Below, in pieces: positions 1-12,094 of a DNA stretch of 64,000 bases. Location: positions 27,197,001 to 27,261,000 of the forward strand of contig NC_091674.1 in the NCBI RefSeq assembly GCF_042453785.1, read 5' to 3'. Source of the DNA: Malus domestica (lineage: Eukaryota > Streptophyta > Magnoliopsida > Rosales > Rosaceae). Made by a program: the position numbers and the translations under genes. The notes beneath the pieces were generated by a model. That model was given only the letters and a program-made list of their open reading frames with translations. It had not been told where the DNA came from and made no database searches. Each line of letters begins with the position of its first letter. Positions within the stretch are counted from its first letter, which is position 1.

Positions 1-273
1 ACTTGAAGTGCAAAAATTAGGCTCAAAATAATAAGAAAAAGGGGGAAATCAGAAGAAATGTTTTGCATGGAAATTAACCTCAATGCACGACGTTGTTATA
101 ACTTATAAAAGATGGTGACATCAAATTAATCAAATACTTGGTGAAACTCAACTCCTTATTTAATATTTATCATCAAAATATAATATTTCTTTTTGTGTGA
201 GACCAAATTTCTACTTTCTTCTAAATATTTGATTGGATTGGAACAGAACTATAATTTACATAAAGCCAATTAT

Positions 274-276
<3 letters not shown>

Positions 277-308
<32 letters not shown>
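277..308. repeat. (AT)n microsatellite
   Basis: About 16 uninterrupted AT units are seen directly. The surrounding 1-520 stretch is AT-rich and shows no gene. Confidence 0.95.
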
Positions 309-312
<4 letters not shown>

Positions 313-519
313 CTGCAACTCTTCTTCCATCACAAAAGACATGCATTGCTTATAATTAAAAAAAATTAACTTATTAGGGTATAAATAAATATTATGTAGT
401 TGGTATGGAATACTACGTGTTTCATAGTATAAATTAGTTTATTGTTCTTTCGATGGCAGCCAATATAATGTACAATGTGAACCTTACTACTATGCTCAAT
501 GGATTTGATGACACATAAG

Positions 520-772
520 AGCAATTTCACCCCTCAAATGTCTACGGGCTTTAGGCAATTCAATCCCCTAGGAGATTTAAAAGGGGTGGAAGTGCTTAAA
601 GGGCATACCCACAACCTCGAGTCAGAAGAACTTAATGTGGTGCCTAACTACCAGTTGTCACCGATATGAATTTATAGATCACGCACCAACAAAGACTGCT
701 GGCAGCGGGACTTGAACTTTTGTCGGGTGACACACAACCAGGGAGCTTTTCAACTAAGCCAACCCTTAGTTA
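520..772 (-). mobile_element. degenerate tRNA-derived SINE (possible)
   Basis: Read on the minus strand, the segment opens with a tRNA-like head. It has an A-box-like GGCTTAGTTGA near 755-765 and a B-box-like AGTTCAAGTCC near 708-718, and is followed by about 200 bp of unrelated body. No target duplication or tail was found, so the limits are approximate. It could also be a tRNA-like relic of another kind. Confidence 0.35.
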
Positions 773-1289
773 CTTATACTATTAGGAGATGTTTTATTTT
801 CAAATGATATAGCGTATCATGTAATTTGATTGTTGCTATCAACAGCTGACCATGATTCAAAATTCCAAATATACGAATTAAAATATGTGTCTTAAAATTC
901 ATTGGCAGATGTACATAAACTGTGCATGTTTTTAGTTCTTTGATGTCATGATTGAACTTGGTTGCCATGACTCATGAGGCAAGATACTTGACAAAATACT
1001 TTTAAAAAAAAAAACTGGAAATAATCAACAAAGTGTCATACCAATTATACACAAGATCAACATTTCATATTGAGACATTAGGATAACTTGTTGAAGTTGA
1101 ATTATACGTGATGATTAAGAAGATGATTGATCAAAATTGTAGTAGTGAACCAACCTTGAAAGTTTATAACCTACGGGATCCCATCCCTATCCATCATATA
1201 TGTAGTGAAGACGTCGAACAAGATATTTAATATTGATGCCGATCAAAATATTTAAGATTTCAAAAAATATATTGCCTAATAAAATATAA

Positions 1290-1424
1290 AAGTAATGTTA
1301 CATTTAACATCTATTTGTATCATCATTTATATCATCTCTTTAATAGAGATAAAATCCGTAAACACATAAGAACCTCATATTCGTTAACGAGATGATATAA
1401 ATAAATACTAAGAATAACATTCTT
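1290..1424. mobile_element. small foldback MITE (possible)
   Basis: The two ends are imperfect inverted repeats: AAGTAATGTTA on the left and TAACATTCTT on the right, with TTTATATCATCTC facing GAGATGATATAAA inside. The ends resemble those of the element at 1619-1914, so the two may be related. No clear target duplication was seen. Confidence 0.45.
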
Positions 1425-1618
1425 GATCAAAACTGCCGGCATTGAGTTGAGGGAGTCTTTTGACCAGTAGTGGTAGGCATAGTATTCCCCAATTCCAGGA
1501 TATTACAACTGTGAATCAAACTTTTGTATTCAAGAAGGGACAGAATAGCACTTTTGGACTAATCAATCACAAAAACAAAGTTACAATAATGGCTCAACAA
1601 GTGTAAATATTGAAATAA

Positions 1619-1914
1619 GAGTAATTATTCGTATCATGTTTTTGTATCACATTTTCATATCATCTTAGGTGGCATTTGATATGGACAACCACATCATTTG
1701 AATTAATCAAAATTTTAAAATTAGTTCATTATTTAATAAACTAATAATTAAGAAAAACTAGTTAATTAATTGATGATTGTGGTATACGATGAGTATTTCT
1801 CCTTCATTTCCTTGGATTTTGCAAATTTTTCAAATGATGTGGTTGTCCACATCAGATGTCACCTAAGGTGGTGTAGAAATGTGGTATAAAAACTTGAGAT
1901 GAATAACATTACTC
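1619..1914. mobile_element. Mutator-type foldback MITE with ~85-bp TIRs
   Basis: The left arm starts GAGTAATTATTC and the right arm ends GAATAACATTACTC. About 85 bp at each end pair with each other, including GACAACCACATCATTTGAA. The flanks are TTGAAATAA (1610-1618) and TTGAAATAT (1915-1923), an 8-of-9 match to a 9-bp target duplication, as made by Mutator-like transposases. There is no coding sequence, so it is non-autonomous. Confidence 0.8.
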
Positions 1915-2016
1915 TTGAAATATAAGAGTTTCTTAAAGTGAAGCTCTTTATAAATTTTCTGTCACATTCAGTTTAACATTAATTTATACTTTAATATCAT
2001 AAACTATTATATAAAA

Positions 2017-2187
2017 GGGTAAATATCAATTTACTATCCTCATGTTTCGTGGTTTTCAACATTTAGTACATCAAGTTTTTTTCGTCCCAGAGTCATACCT
2101 AAAGTGTAAATTTTAGGACAATCTCATACATCCGTTAGTCAAATTGTTAAGTCTCTCATTAACTGATGATGTGGCACCCATGTGGAC
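2017..2187 (+). repeat. MULE left terminal inverted repeat
   Basis: Inverted partner of 5047-5217. The arms differ by scattered substitutions only, mostly transitions, which indicates an old but undeleted pair. Confidence 0.9.
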
Positions 2188-2934
2188 AATGACTGGGCGC
2201 CACGTGGATTTTTTTTTTCTTCAAAGGTTCAAAAAAAAAATTTACCACCCAAAAATTTTTAACCCATAACCATGTACCTTACATTTTCCTGCCAAAATTT
2301 TTTGAAAAAAAAAAATCAAATCAAAGAGAGGAAAAAACCACAACTTTCTATTAATCCAATTTCAAACAAGCTTTGATTCTAAATCTGCAAATTCATCATT
2401 TAAACTACCAACTAACAATAAAGTTCAATTGTCAACAACTTTCAATTCACAACAAAATTCAATATACACCATACAATTCACACAAAAGTATCAAAAGACC
2501 ACAACTTTAACAACTAATGGGTCAATGTGTTCTTCCACAAACCAAAATTAGAGTACCAAAAACACCAAAGATTTGTCCAAAACACTAAAGATCTATCGGA
2601 AAGTTGTTTCAAAAGAACTAAGGGCATATTCAACTATAACGAAATGAACCCTTAAACAACCTAAAGCATTTAAGCAGCATCATGGAACATTCCTCCTCAT
2701 TTTCTGACCTCTTGCAGTAGACTTTGAAGTGGTTTGAAAGGCTTGAGTTGGCTAAGATGAAGGTTGTGGAGCTTCCTGAGTGCATGACTGTTATGACTGA
2801 GAGGGTTGTGATACCTTAGATGTTAAGGCCTAAGTAATGAACCCATATAGCATTAGCACTAACATATAATACACTTCACAAATAACAAATTCACTTAAGA
2901 AATGAAAAATCAACAAAAAATATCAAAATTATAC

Positions 2935-5007
2935 CTAATTTTTCTTGCTTTTTCTTCCTTTTCTAGCAGCTGGAGAAGGATGAGTGGTTGGGCATCTGGC
3001 CTTGTTGTGTCCCAAGGCCTTGCAAACACTACACTTCGCACTTTTTTGCCTTATCTTGCTTAACTTGAATTCATTTTCTTCACCCTTCTTATGTCTCATC
3101 TTTTTTGTTCTTCTAGACAGCCTTTTAAAAGTTAGAGGAAGAATGCATTTGTTTTTAGATGGCTCCCAAAATTTCATGCCTTGGACGGGTTGAATCAAGT
3201 TTTCGTAACCTTCAAAGTACTTCTCATTCTTGTACCAAGAGAAAACAAATTCCTCAGGCTGTCTCCTTGCATAATAGATGGTCGAGCAACTATGTATGTA
3301 AGGAAAGCCTGTCAAATTCCATCTTCTACATGAGCAAGTGCACCCATTCAAATCCACCACAAATATATTGCCTCTGCCTTCATCCTCTTCAAAATTTTCT
3401 CCTTCAGACCATGTAGCTATAGTGTGTGAGCTTTTCAGTTTGTACTCATCCAACTTCTTCTGGATTTTTGGGCAGATAGCTCATTTATCCTTCCTCATTG
3501 CATCTCTTCTCAATCATATCCACTTCATCAATAAAACTCTTATAGTTTCTAGCATGGTAATAATAGGCTTGTCCCTAGACCTTAGGATAAAAGAATTGAA
3601 GCTCTCACAAAGGTTGTTTAAAAGAATGTCACATTGAGCGTGTGTCTCAAAGTGTGACCTACTCCAATGCAAGGCTGGTTTATTCACCAACCATTTATAA
3701 GCTTTGACATTCAGCCTATTCACCTCAGCCATACTCTTTCTAAAATTAGCGATGGTTGTTACCTTGGCAGTATTCCATAAGGCATAATTTAATCATTTCC
3801 CATTTAAACTCATCTACCTTGTAGTTGGTGTATAAGTGCCTAACACATAACCGATGATTACAATTAAGCAGCACCTTCTCAAAAGCTGGTATTAAACCCT
3901 TTTGTTTGTTAAAAATGAAAGTCCAAGTACGCTGGTTCACAATTCCCAAATCAGCAGCTAGCAGTTCCAGAAACCAAACCCAACTGTCTTTGTTCTCGAG
4001 CTCTACTATGGCATATGTAATAACCCAAGTTTGGTTATTTGCATTTATTCCCACTGTAGACAGTAACTGGCCCTTGAACACTCCCTTCAAGTGACAACCA
4101 TCCAACCCTACAAGCTGCCTACATCCATTTTAAAATCCATTTTTGCAAGCCCCCAAACAAATATAGATCCCCTGCAATATCACATAAGCATCATTATAGG
4201 GCAGCACCTTCATATGAACTGTACTACCCGAGTTTGTCCTCCTAAGCTCATCAGAGTACTCCCACAATTTTTTGTACTAATTCACGTTACTCCCATCAAG
4301 GATTTTCAAACACTGTGCTTTTACTCTGTAAGTTGTCTTGAGGTGGATCTCAATCATTCTTTCATCATTCACTATCTTCATAAATGTAGTGATAGGCATG
4401 TTTGGGTTGATTATGAACTTGTCCACATACCTCTTCACAGTTAGGATTTTCCCTCTAAATCCTCGGACATTCATGTTTCCCAACATAGGTTTTCACTTGC
4501 ATTGAATCTTCATTGTACATCCTAAAAGCATACAATCTCTATGGATAATTTTTCTCACACCTTGCACTAATCTTTCATTTCTCATTCCTTTTTAACTTAA
4601 TAGAAGGTGCACTATGCTTAATGGAGTGAGACCACACTACCTCTCTCAACTATGCAACATCTATGAACTTCAATCCCCTTTTCAAACCTTGGATCATCCC
4701 TGTCGACTTCTTCATTGAACTCAGGGTACATGATCTTCTTATCACATTCTGAACTTGAATCGTCAACACTGTGCATGTCATTTGAGTCTTGTTTCTCATA
4801 ATCAAGGGGAACGTTTTCTACATCCCTTGCATCAATAACTTCTTCTGGATGTTGGTTCCCAACCCCTTCACCTCTTTCAGCATCTCCAATGACACTTTCT
4901 ACAACTGTATCATCTACTGCACGACAATCATCATCTTCCAAACTATAGTCACTGTCCACAAACTCACTATTTGTAGTGTCATCCTCTGCATTTACTGCCA
5001 CAAACAA
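2935..5007 (-). pseudogene. MuDR-type transposase, decayed
   Basis: The minus-strand reading pieces follow the order of a plant MuDR transposase. First comes an acidic N-terminal region (5007-4618), then the MuDR N-terminal domain with NVRGFRGKILTVKRYVDKF (4486-4277). Next is the catalytic MULE domain beginning MDGCHLKGVFKGQ (4105-3746), then a segment with CDILLNNLCESFN (3732-3514). Last is a C-terminal piece with a SWIM-like zinc finger and a CCHC knuckle, CSVCKALGHNKARC (3453-2935). Frames change between pieces, so no single protein is encoded unless introns are assumed, and none was clear. The SWIM motif reads CSCRRWNLTGFPYIHSC. Related transposases usually have Cys where Tyr stands before IH, so a zinc ligand seems lost. 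Best read as an inactive transposase. Confidence 0.85.
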
Positions 5008-5046
5008 TGAATATTTGTTAAAAACCTAAACTTTGCAAAAATAATT

Positions 5047-5217
5047 GTTCACATAGGCGTCACGTCATCAGTTAACGAGAGACTTAACAATTTGACTAAC
5101 AAATGTATGAGACTGTCCCAAAATTTACACTTTAGGTATAACTTTGAGACGAAAAAAACTTAACATATTAAATGTTGAAAACCGTGAAACATGAAGGTAA
5201 TAAACTGATATTTACCC
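5047..5217 (-). repeat. MULE right terminal inverted repeat
   Basis: Inverted partner of 2017-2187, with the same length. Confidence 0.9.
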
Positions 5218-8200
5218 TATATTAAAAATATAAGGTGCCATAGAAGTTGTATAAACTCTCATTTTGAAAGTTTCCCTAAACATTTATCCTCAAGTAATTT
5301 TTACATATATAATCTTCGTGGACATGCATACCACCCACAACACCAATCCCGTCGTCGTCCTTCACCATTTCAACGTTCTCATACCACCCAAAAAGTACCC
5401 AACCACCAAATCCCACAGAAAACCCAGATCTGTCATTCTCTCTCTCTCTTTCTTTCTTCTGATTTGTTTCTGGGGGTGGGGACTGGGGAGGGAGGGGAGA
5501 TGGTGGCAGTGAGGGAGCGAACGGGCTTGAGGGGTTGATGAAAGTGGGTGTTTTTAATAATTAATAATAGGGTTAGGCTGCCGGCGGTGATGGGAGTGAG
5601 GAAAGGCCGCCGCCGGCTGGTATTGGGTGGTTAGCACTTAGCACGACTGTTGGAGGAATTGGGCGTGGTTGCACTCCGTCTCTGGTTGTACGCTGCGTGT
5701 GCGTTCTTTTAAGAATAATGTTTGGGCCTTGGGCTGGGCTTTTTTTTAAAATTTTGATTGGCCCAAAATTTAAGCAAGTTTTCTAAATCTTTGGATGGGA
5801 AAATTCTTGGGGCCCAAAAAACAATTTTTGGGTCCATAAAATCATGACCAATACAAAAAAAAAACCTTTGAATTCATGTCAACTTAATTTTGTTACGTTT
5901 AGATCAACCTGTTGAACTGTCCCTGTCCTATTTAGTTCACCTCTCCATTTCAAATCCAACCACAAAATTATGCTGTCACCCAGCCAACAAGTTGAAGGCA
6001 ATTTTGGGCATGTGTATGCATCTCATTGTGTAGGGTTCTATGAGTAGTTAGATCTGATGTTGAAGGCCAAAAGTTAGGGAAATTGAAGTTTGGACTACCA
6101 CACCTAGCAATCTTGTGGTCCTCAATAAGTTGACCATGGGCAAGTCTCAAATTACATGAAGTGACTAAAAAACAAAAACATTAAACTTTTGTGCTAAAGA
6201 TAATGTTAGACTTGATACCATTATAGCCATAAATTTGGGTGAGATTGTCGGGATTAGTCACTCACGCACTGGTATGTATACGATTGATGGAATTAGTCGC
6301 TCACATATTGTTTTATCAATGAGTGAGTGAGATTGTTAATTGGTCACCGACACTATTTTATCTAATCACTTATCCATTAAACCAAACAAGTGGGTTTTGT
6401 TTAACGTACATATAGAAACCTAAGAATTGCTTAGAAATGAAGAAAATAATTTAACTCCAAAGATGGTGTATTTAGTACACTATTTTCTAGTAAAATTCTT
6501 CTCTATTTGTAAGTTGAAGGTTTTAGATTTGATTTATGTGAATGGCACATTGGACTCAAATTATTATGGTTAGCTCATTCGTATGATTTAGCACTCACTC
6601 ATATGATTTAACCCAAATTCTTTAACTCTTAGTGTGTATATATCAATGTATTAAAAAATAGTGCATTTTGGGACCAAATTCGTGCACTAATGTATATAGA
6701 GGAGATGCATCTACTCGACTACCTGTAAAAGAGTAAATAATCGTAAGATCACCTTGGTACCGGTGGGATAGCGACCAAGACTCTGCGACGGTCAAGTTAG
6801 TAAGCAATTTAAGACTTAAGCAATGGGCAAGATATAGAATCCGTATTAAACTGAGAGAATCCCGGAAGATATCTAGGAGTAGATATTGCATCCTCTTAGG
6901 AGTGTGATTACTTGGGCACATGCCAATCACTAAACTATAAGAATCTCCAAAAATATATGAAACTTATCTGATCTCAATCAGATAAGGTCTCTGTATCTTG
7001 CAAAATAAAAATGGTCAATCTCAACAAAGTCGACATACTTTGCCTACCTTTCCAGAGCACAGGATGATGGTGGCATCGCTGATCCATTTGTGCATCTCAT
7101 GACCGAATTTATGAGATATTTGTATTTCGATCCGTCTTACTCTTACTCTTAAAAATCATGGTCCCACAATACCAAATATATTTGCTTTTTTCTTTTAATT
7201 CCTTCTCTTTGAAAGCCAAAGGCCACCACCTAATTGTCCTCTTCCTTTGCATGTGGAATTATGAGGACTGATGATAGCCTTATTTAAAAGCATCTTATAT
7301 AAACAAGGCATGAATGACGATATATCATATATAGGGTACACAATAATTTTAAATTTGAATATTAATTGCTATAATGCCACTCAAGCTAATTTTAAGTCCA
7401 CATCCCATGTGGGAATACAACACATTGCACACCCTATAGTTCAAATTAAACTCTTTTTCTTTATTTTTAAGTCACCCATCTGTTCTAAAAACAATATGAT
7501 ACTACTTCAACGAAATTCCCAACTCGATTTTTCTTTCTTACGTCTTCGCTAAACTGTCTCATTCTTGAGTTTTTACGATATTATAATTTCTTGCGCTCTA
7601 TTTGAAGAAATTAAGAAAGAAGTTGACTTATGGAGAATAAATTCTTCCCTAAGTTATCGACTAATCTTCCCACGTACTTTCAAAGACGTGATGGAAAAAA
7701 TTTCTTCTTGGCAAAAAACCATGATCCATACGATATCGTTGTTCTTCGACTTGTTAATATATGTTGTGATTTAAGGTTGAAATAATGATCAGAAATCAAA
7801 TTAATAAGCCTCCCAAACTGCGACTTGGTACGATGAAATTGTGAATTCTTCAACTTAACTTCCTCTTATGCTTGTGGCATAAAAAAACTAATGATTATAT
7901 ATATGGTCTAATATCTTAGTGGATATAGAATGTTGAGTTTTCATTCATACATCGCAGGTTTGAAACTCTCTCTCCTCTAAATTGTAATAGTTTTAAATCC
8001 TCCTCATTCTCTTAATAATAGTGAATTTAAAAACAAAATTTAGATGAAAAATTAGATAAATTATGACGTGCCAAACAAGCATGGCAGCATGCAGGACCCT
8101 AACTAAAAGAAAGTTTTTATCTTGGCAGTATCTACTACATTCTCTGTATATATACTATTATATTATTATATTATATTGTTGTATATATTATTACTCCTTG

Positions 8201-8344
8201 AATACTTAAACGACATGTGTATTGAGCTTGGAAACTTCATGTTATGTGTCGTACCACATACAAAGCAAATTGCACATGGCCTGCACCCTGCAAATAGGAC
8301 CGAATTGAGTCAAGACGAAGTTCTCATTCTCTGTGCATGAGACA
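5218..8344. other. intergenic stretch without a supported gene
   Basis: AT-rich. A repeat-looking block at about 6640-7170 starts GGGACCA and ends TGGTCCC, which may be ends of an old transposon or LTR remnant, but no target duplication supports it. The short open frames here resemble no known protein. A SINE-like segment at 7901-8034 is listed separately. Confidence 0.5.
7901..8034 (+). mobile_element. tRNA-derived SINE relic (possible)
   Basis: A-box-like CTTAGTGGATATAG (7915-7928) and B-box-like GCAGGTTTGAAACTC (7955-7969) are spaced as in a pol III promoter, followed by a short pyrimidine-rich body. No tail or target duplication was identified. Confidence 0.4.
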
Positions 8345-8530
8345 TTTGGAATTACGGATGATTTCGGTACGATTACCGTGTCAAAATTCTCATACCAATT
8401 ACCATACTAAATTTTTGGCATGGCAAAATTGATTACCATCCACTACCGTGCCAAATTTTTGATATATCAAAGTTTGGTATGTCAAATAATTTGGTTAGTA
8501 TGATAATTACCACTCTGTTTTATGCCACAA
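8345..8530. mobile_element. hAT terminal-repeat relic
   Basis: This carries clustered copies of GGTACGATTACCG, TACCGTGCCAAATTTTT and GGCATGGCAAAATT. The same motif vocabulary forms the subterminal repeats of the hAT element at 9124-10299. No second end was found, so it is a fragment of a related copy. Confidence 0.5.
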
Positions 8531-9123
8531 TCTGAATTTTTTTCTTAAACTCAATTCAAGGCCAATACGTTTTTTTTTTTTTTCACTTTTTTTTTGTTCG
8601 TGTCCTCCTCTCCCGGTTTATAATCAAATGGGTGGGGTTGTTAAGATGGGTTTGGGGTGTGTTTTTGTTTTTGTTGGGCCCCCCCGGGGGGGGGTTTGGT
8701 ATGCAGTGGTTGATTCAGGTGGTACAGTAATTTGGCAAAAAAAATCTACCCCTATTTGGAATAAGGCTTAATTGTACTCACTTTTTATACATACATGAGG
8801 AAAACTTGATTAGTCGGTTTCATGCACCAGTTATATGTTGTGGAAGGCAGGCATATACATATTTGACGTATAAAATTGGGAAGGCAGACATATTTGGCAT
8901 ATAAAATTGGGATAAGACGTCTCTTCTACATGTATGAAGGCCGGTTTAGGGTTTCTTGAAAGTTGAAATTCATATGCCATCTTGTTGGTTTCTGTTTTTG
9001 GTTTCGTCAAGGGTGATTATATATTATTTCACATAAATTTTCTCGTCACAACACCTTTTTCTCTTTTCAAAATACGATTACGGAATTAATATTTGTAATA
9101 ATGTCAATACTTATACCTAACCT

Positions 9124-10299
9124 TAGGGGTGTATTTTTTTGCCAAATTGCCATGCCAACCAAATTGTCAACCGTGCTATACCGATTTTGTGCCAAATTTT
9201 TTGTACCAATCGGTAATGGTACGGTATTGTACCGTACCGAAATTTCATGGTACGGTATTAGTAATGGATACTATTACCACGGTATTACCGTATCATACCG
9301 AAAATACAATATAATTTATAATTTATAATTTATATAATACATAATTATATAACACATATTTATAATATTCCAATAATTTGAAAATAAAACCCTACTTATA
9401 TTAGCATTGTTGTTGGTGACTTTGATCTCTTAAAATTGTGGAAATCAAACACAAAAGAGTTCCTAATTCTTTCACAAATAGCCAAAATATCTTTGTAACC
9501 CCCACTTCTATTGTTGCTAGTGAAAATGCATTTAGTCTAGGAAGGAGGGTTGTGAACCCTTTTAGGGTATCATTGACTCCTAAAATAATGGAGGCACTAG
9601 TGTGTACTAGTGGTTGGCTTATGACAGGTGATGTAAACTTCTACAAGGACCAACGGAATATATGCTTCAATTTTACAAGGAAATAGAAGAAGAGAAAACA
9701 AGAAAGATATGCTTTAATTTTTTTAGTAAATTTGTTATTAAATGGTTTTCAACTTTAATTCTTCTTGCTACTAATTAATATGTTTTCTTTGTTTGTAATG
9801 TAGGCTTGACACAAACTCAATCTTCTACAAGTTCAATGCCTCTTCCAAAAGTTTCGACATCTCAAGCTTGAATAACTGATCAATGAATTCTCTTTTTTGA
9901 AGTTTACTTCCAATTTTCATTTGGTTTGAAACTTTAATTTCTATTTGGATTGTTAACTTCTATTTGTTTTGGTTCGTAACTTCTATTTGGATTGTAAGCT
10001 TAATTTTCATGATGAATCTTGATGCTTCATTTGAATTATTATGTGTGTGAATTGTGAATGATGAATAATAGATGAATTTAATCTATAATGTATGAGATAA
10101 AGGTACAAAAAAAAAAGTTTTGCCCTTGAATTGGGTTAAAAAAACAAAAACATATTTTGTCCCAAAACAAAATGACAATTACCATTGCCATACCATGCCA
10201 ACCAAACTTTTGGCAATACCGAACTTTGGTATACCGAAAGTTTGGTACGGTAATTGGTACAAGGGTTTTGGTACGGTAACCGTACCGAACCCACCCCTA
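9124..10299 (+). mobile_element. internally deleted hAT transposon
   Basis: The element starts TAGGGGTGTATT and ends GAACCCACCCCTA, giving the inverted end TAGGGGTG. It is flanked on both sides by the identical 8-bp sequence CCTAACCT (9116-9123 and 10300-10307), the hallmark of hAT insertion. Both subterminal regions are full of short palindromic GGTACGGTA/TACCGTACC motifs, the expected kind of transposase binding repeats. Only the last part of the transposase remains. At 1,176 bp it is far shorter than an autonomous hAT and is non-autonomous. Confidence 0.93.
9438..9686 (+). pseudogene. hAT transposase C-terminal dimerisation domain remnant
   Basis: The frame reads TSIVASENAFSLGRRVVNPF followed by SLTPKIMEALVCTSGWL. 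These are the conserved motifs of the hAT C-terminal dimerisation domain (family form: S-x-SESAFS-GGR-x-D). No start codon context or upstream catalytic region exists inside the element, so this is the surviving 3' end of a transposase gene after internal deletion. Confidence 0.88.
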
Positions 10300-10342
10300 C
10301 CTAACCTAACAAATATTGATACATCATCGATATAGTTGTCAG

Positions 10343-10926
10343 TAGGGATGGGCAAAATACCCATAGGTTTGGGTAACCGCGGTTACCTGCCCATTTAAAG
10401 TTGGTGGTTACGGTTATGGGTAACCGTTTTGACAAATAAACGGTTATGGATATAACCGTTTATCTGTGAAATTTAAATGGGCGGTTACGGTTGTAGCAGA
10501 AAAATATCGTTCGTAAATATTTCAATTATTAGAATTGTATGAGGACTTAAATGATTAACATAGGGAAATACATGCAAAAATGTACCTATAATGGTGTTTA
10601 ATTGTCAGAAAACGAAAATTATGACAAATTTTTCTTTTGTAATTTTCAAGTTGTTAAAAAAAACATGTAGACGGGTGAAAATGGGTAAAAAAAGATAAAC
10701 GGGTTCAAAAACGGGTAAATGGTTATGGTTATGGTTAAATGAGTAAATGGTTATGGTTAAATGAGTACACGGTTATGGGTATGGATAACCGTTTATACGG
10801 TTATGATTATGAGGATAACCATTTATGCAATTATTCAACGGGTAAACGGTTATGCGGGTATTGATATAAATGGTTATGGATAAATAACCGCGGTTACCCG
10901 TCCGTCATAACCGTTGCCCATCCCTA
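10343..10926. mobile_element. non-autonomous hAT element (584 bp)
   Basis: The ends are TAGGGATGGGCAA and TTGCCCATCCCTA, perfect 13-bp inverted repeats. The flanks GTTGTCAG (10335-10342) and ATTGTCAG (10927-10934) match at 7 of 8 positions, fitting an 8-bp hAT duplication. The interior is dominated by repeated GGTTATGG and TAACCGTTTA motifs in both orientations. No coding sequence. It lies only 43 bp from the preceding hAT element. Confidence 0.88.
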
Positions 10927-11446
10927 ATTGTCAGTATCATCTTGATGAATGTGATGACCATGTAACCAAATTTCACATAGCCAACATGCCAAAATTTGCT
11001 TCATTTTGGTACCATGATTCAATCAAATTGGAGTTGTCGTTAGAATTGCCCTTTTTTTCTGTATCAATTTTCTTCTTCCTTCTCCACAATCATTGCCGTT
11101 CATCCACTTGAGGTAAGCAATTATTTAACTTTAGAAACCATTTATCTTTCCCTTGAGGTGTAAAGTGTAAGCAGGTTGGTAAGGAGAGGTTGAGAGCCGA
11201 GACGACCCACATTTGTTAGTACGGTTCTAATTCTAAAGCATACATTTCTTGGCCCACAATTAATTAACAAATTGCATTTCTGATTTGATTTTGTTGGTCC
11301 ACTAATAGTTTTCAAGAACTTGTAAGTAAGATATTACTTATGTATGATTAGTTTATTGTGTGACGTAGTCTAATTTTGCTCATTTTAAAGTAGAATCTCG
11401 TTGTGAAATACCAAAACTATAAATATTATAGCTGAATTATAGTTAG

Positions 11447-11640
11447 TTTGGAAGTGTTTTTAAAATAACGGAAAACATTTTTGGTGAAAATGTTTTTCAA
11501 TTCCAAAAGTACTTGAAATGCTTTATGCAAGAAGCAATTCAAGTGATTTTCAGAATTCTATTATATTTTTACTAAGAATTAGTTCAAAAAACACTTTCTT
11601 AAAAAAACGTTTTTAGCCAAAACAATTTCTAACGAGCCCT
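11447..11640. mobile_element. hAT-like MITE relic
   Basis: Imperfect inverted ends (TAGTTTGGAAGTG on the left, TTTCTAACGAGCCC on the right) enclose AAGTGTTTTTAAAATAA facing AACACTTTCTTAAAAAAACG. Similar sequence recurs near 30247-30446 and 36805-37040. The boundaries are approximate. Confidence 0.5.
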
Positions 11641-11929
11641 TAAAAATCGATACCTTCTTATTAATTATTTGATGCACATGGTCCGAATTTTATAATTTTG
11701 TAAATTTTGCATCTATTATCATGCCAATACGCTATCATATTAAATCTTTAATTAGTTCAACCTCTCTTATTAGTAGGTGCAACAAACAAAGGATTAATCA
11801 AACATTTAGTTTAATACTCTTTAATTAATTAGTTCTTCAACATGATCTATGCATTATGTTATGATTTAGTTGCATATCAAATGCATTACTAGATCTCTTT
11901 CACTACAATTGTAATAATTTATTATCACT

Positions 11930-12094
11930 TAGTACTACGATCTAGTGATATTCCTTTTCACTTGTAAGTGAAAAATCTTAGGTTCGATCATCTTCAAAGC
12001 CGAATTTGAATCACATTATTGCTAGCTCAGTGTAAGACTAATAATATCTTCTTCCCTTAATATAGATAATATCGTTTGTTAAAAAAAAAAAAAT
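11930..12094 (+). mobile_element. tRNA-derived SINE with poly(A) tail
   Basis: A-box-like TCTAGTGATATTCC (11941-11954) and B-box TTAGGTTCGATCATC (11979-11993) are followed by a body containing CACATTATTGCTAGCTCAG and TAGATAATATCGTTTGTT, then an A-run at about 12080-12092. This body is known to me as a common dispersed plant SINE type. No target duplication was recognised, so the 5' limit is approximate. Confidence 0.6.

Larger units (their letters stand above)
2017..5217 (-). mobile_element. Mutator-like element (MULE) with 171-bp TIRs
   Basis: The element starts GGGTAAATATCA and ends TGATATTTACCC. Its terminal inverted repeats (2017-2187 and 5047-5217) are each 171 bp and match closely. The flanks TATATAAAA (2008-2016) and TATATTAAA (5218-5226) agree at 8 of 9 positions, fitting a 9-bp target duplication. 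The interior carries a MuDR-family transposase on the minus strand, broken by frame changes. Structure and protein family agree, so the assignment is firm. The element is probably no longer autonomous. Confidence 0.92.

Noticed and set aside
5264-5512. 82-codon open frame after the MULE
   Set aside because: No recognisable domain, no splice or promoter context, and a pyrimidine-rich low-complexity end.
6643-7168. Possible solo LTR or hAT with GGGACCA ends
   Set aside because: The ends are short and no target duplication could be found. It is left as unclassified repeat-like sequence.
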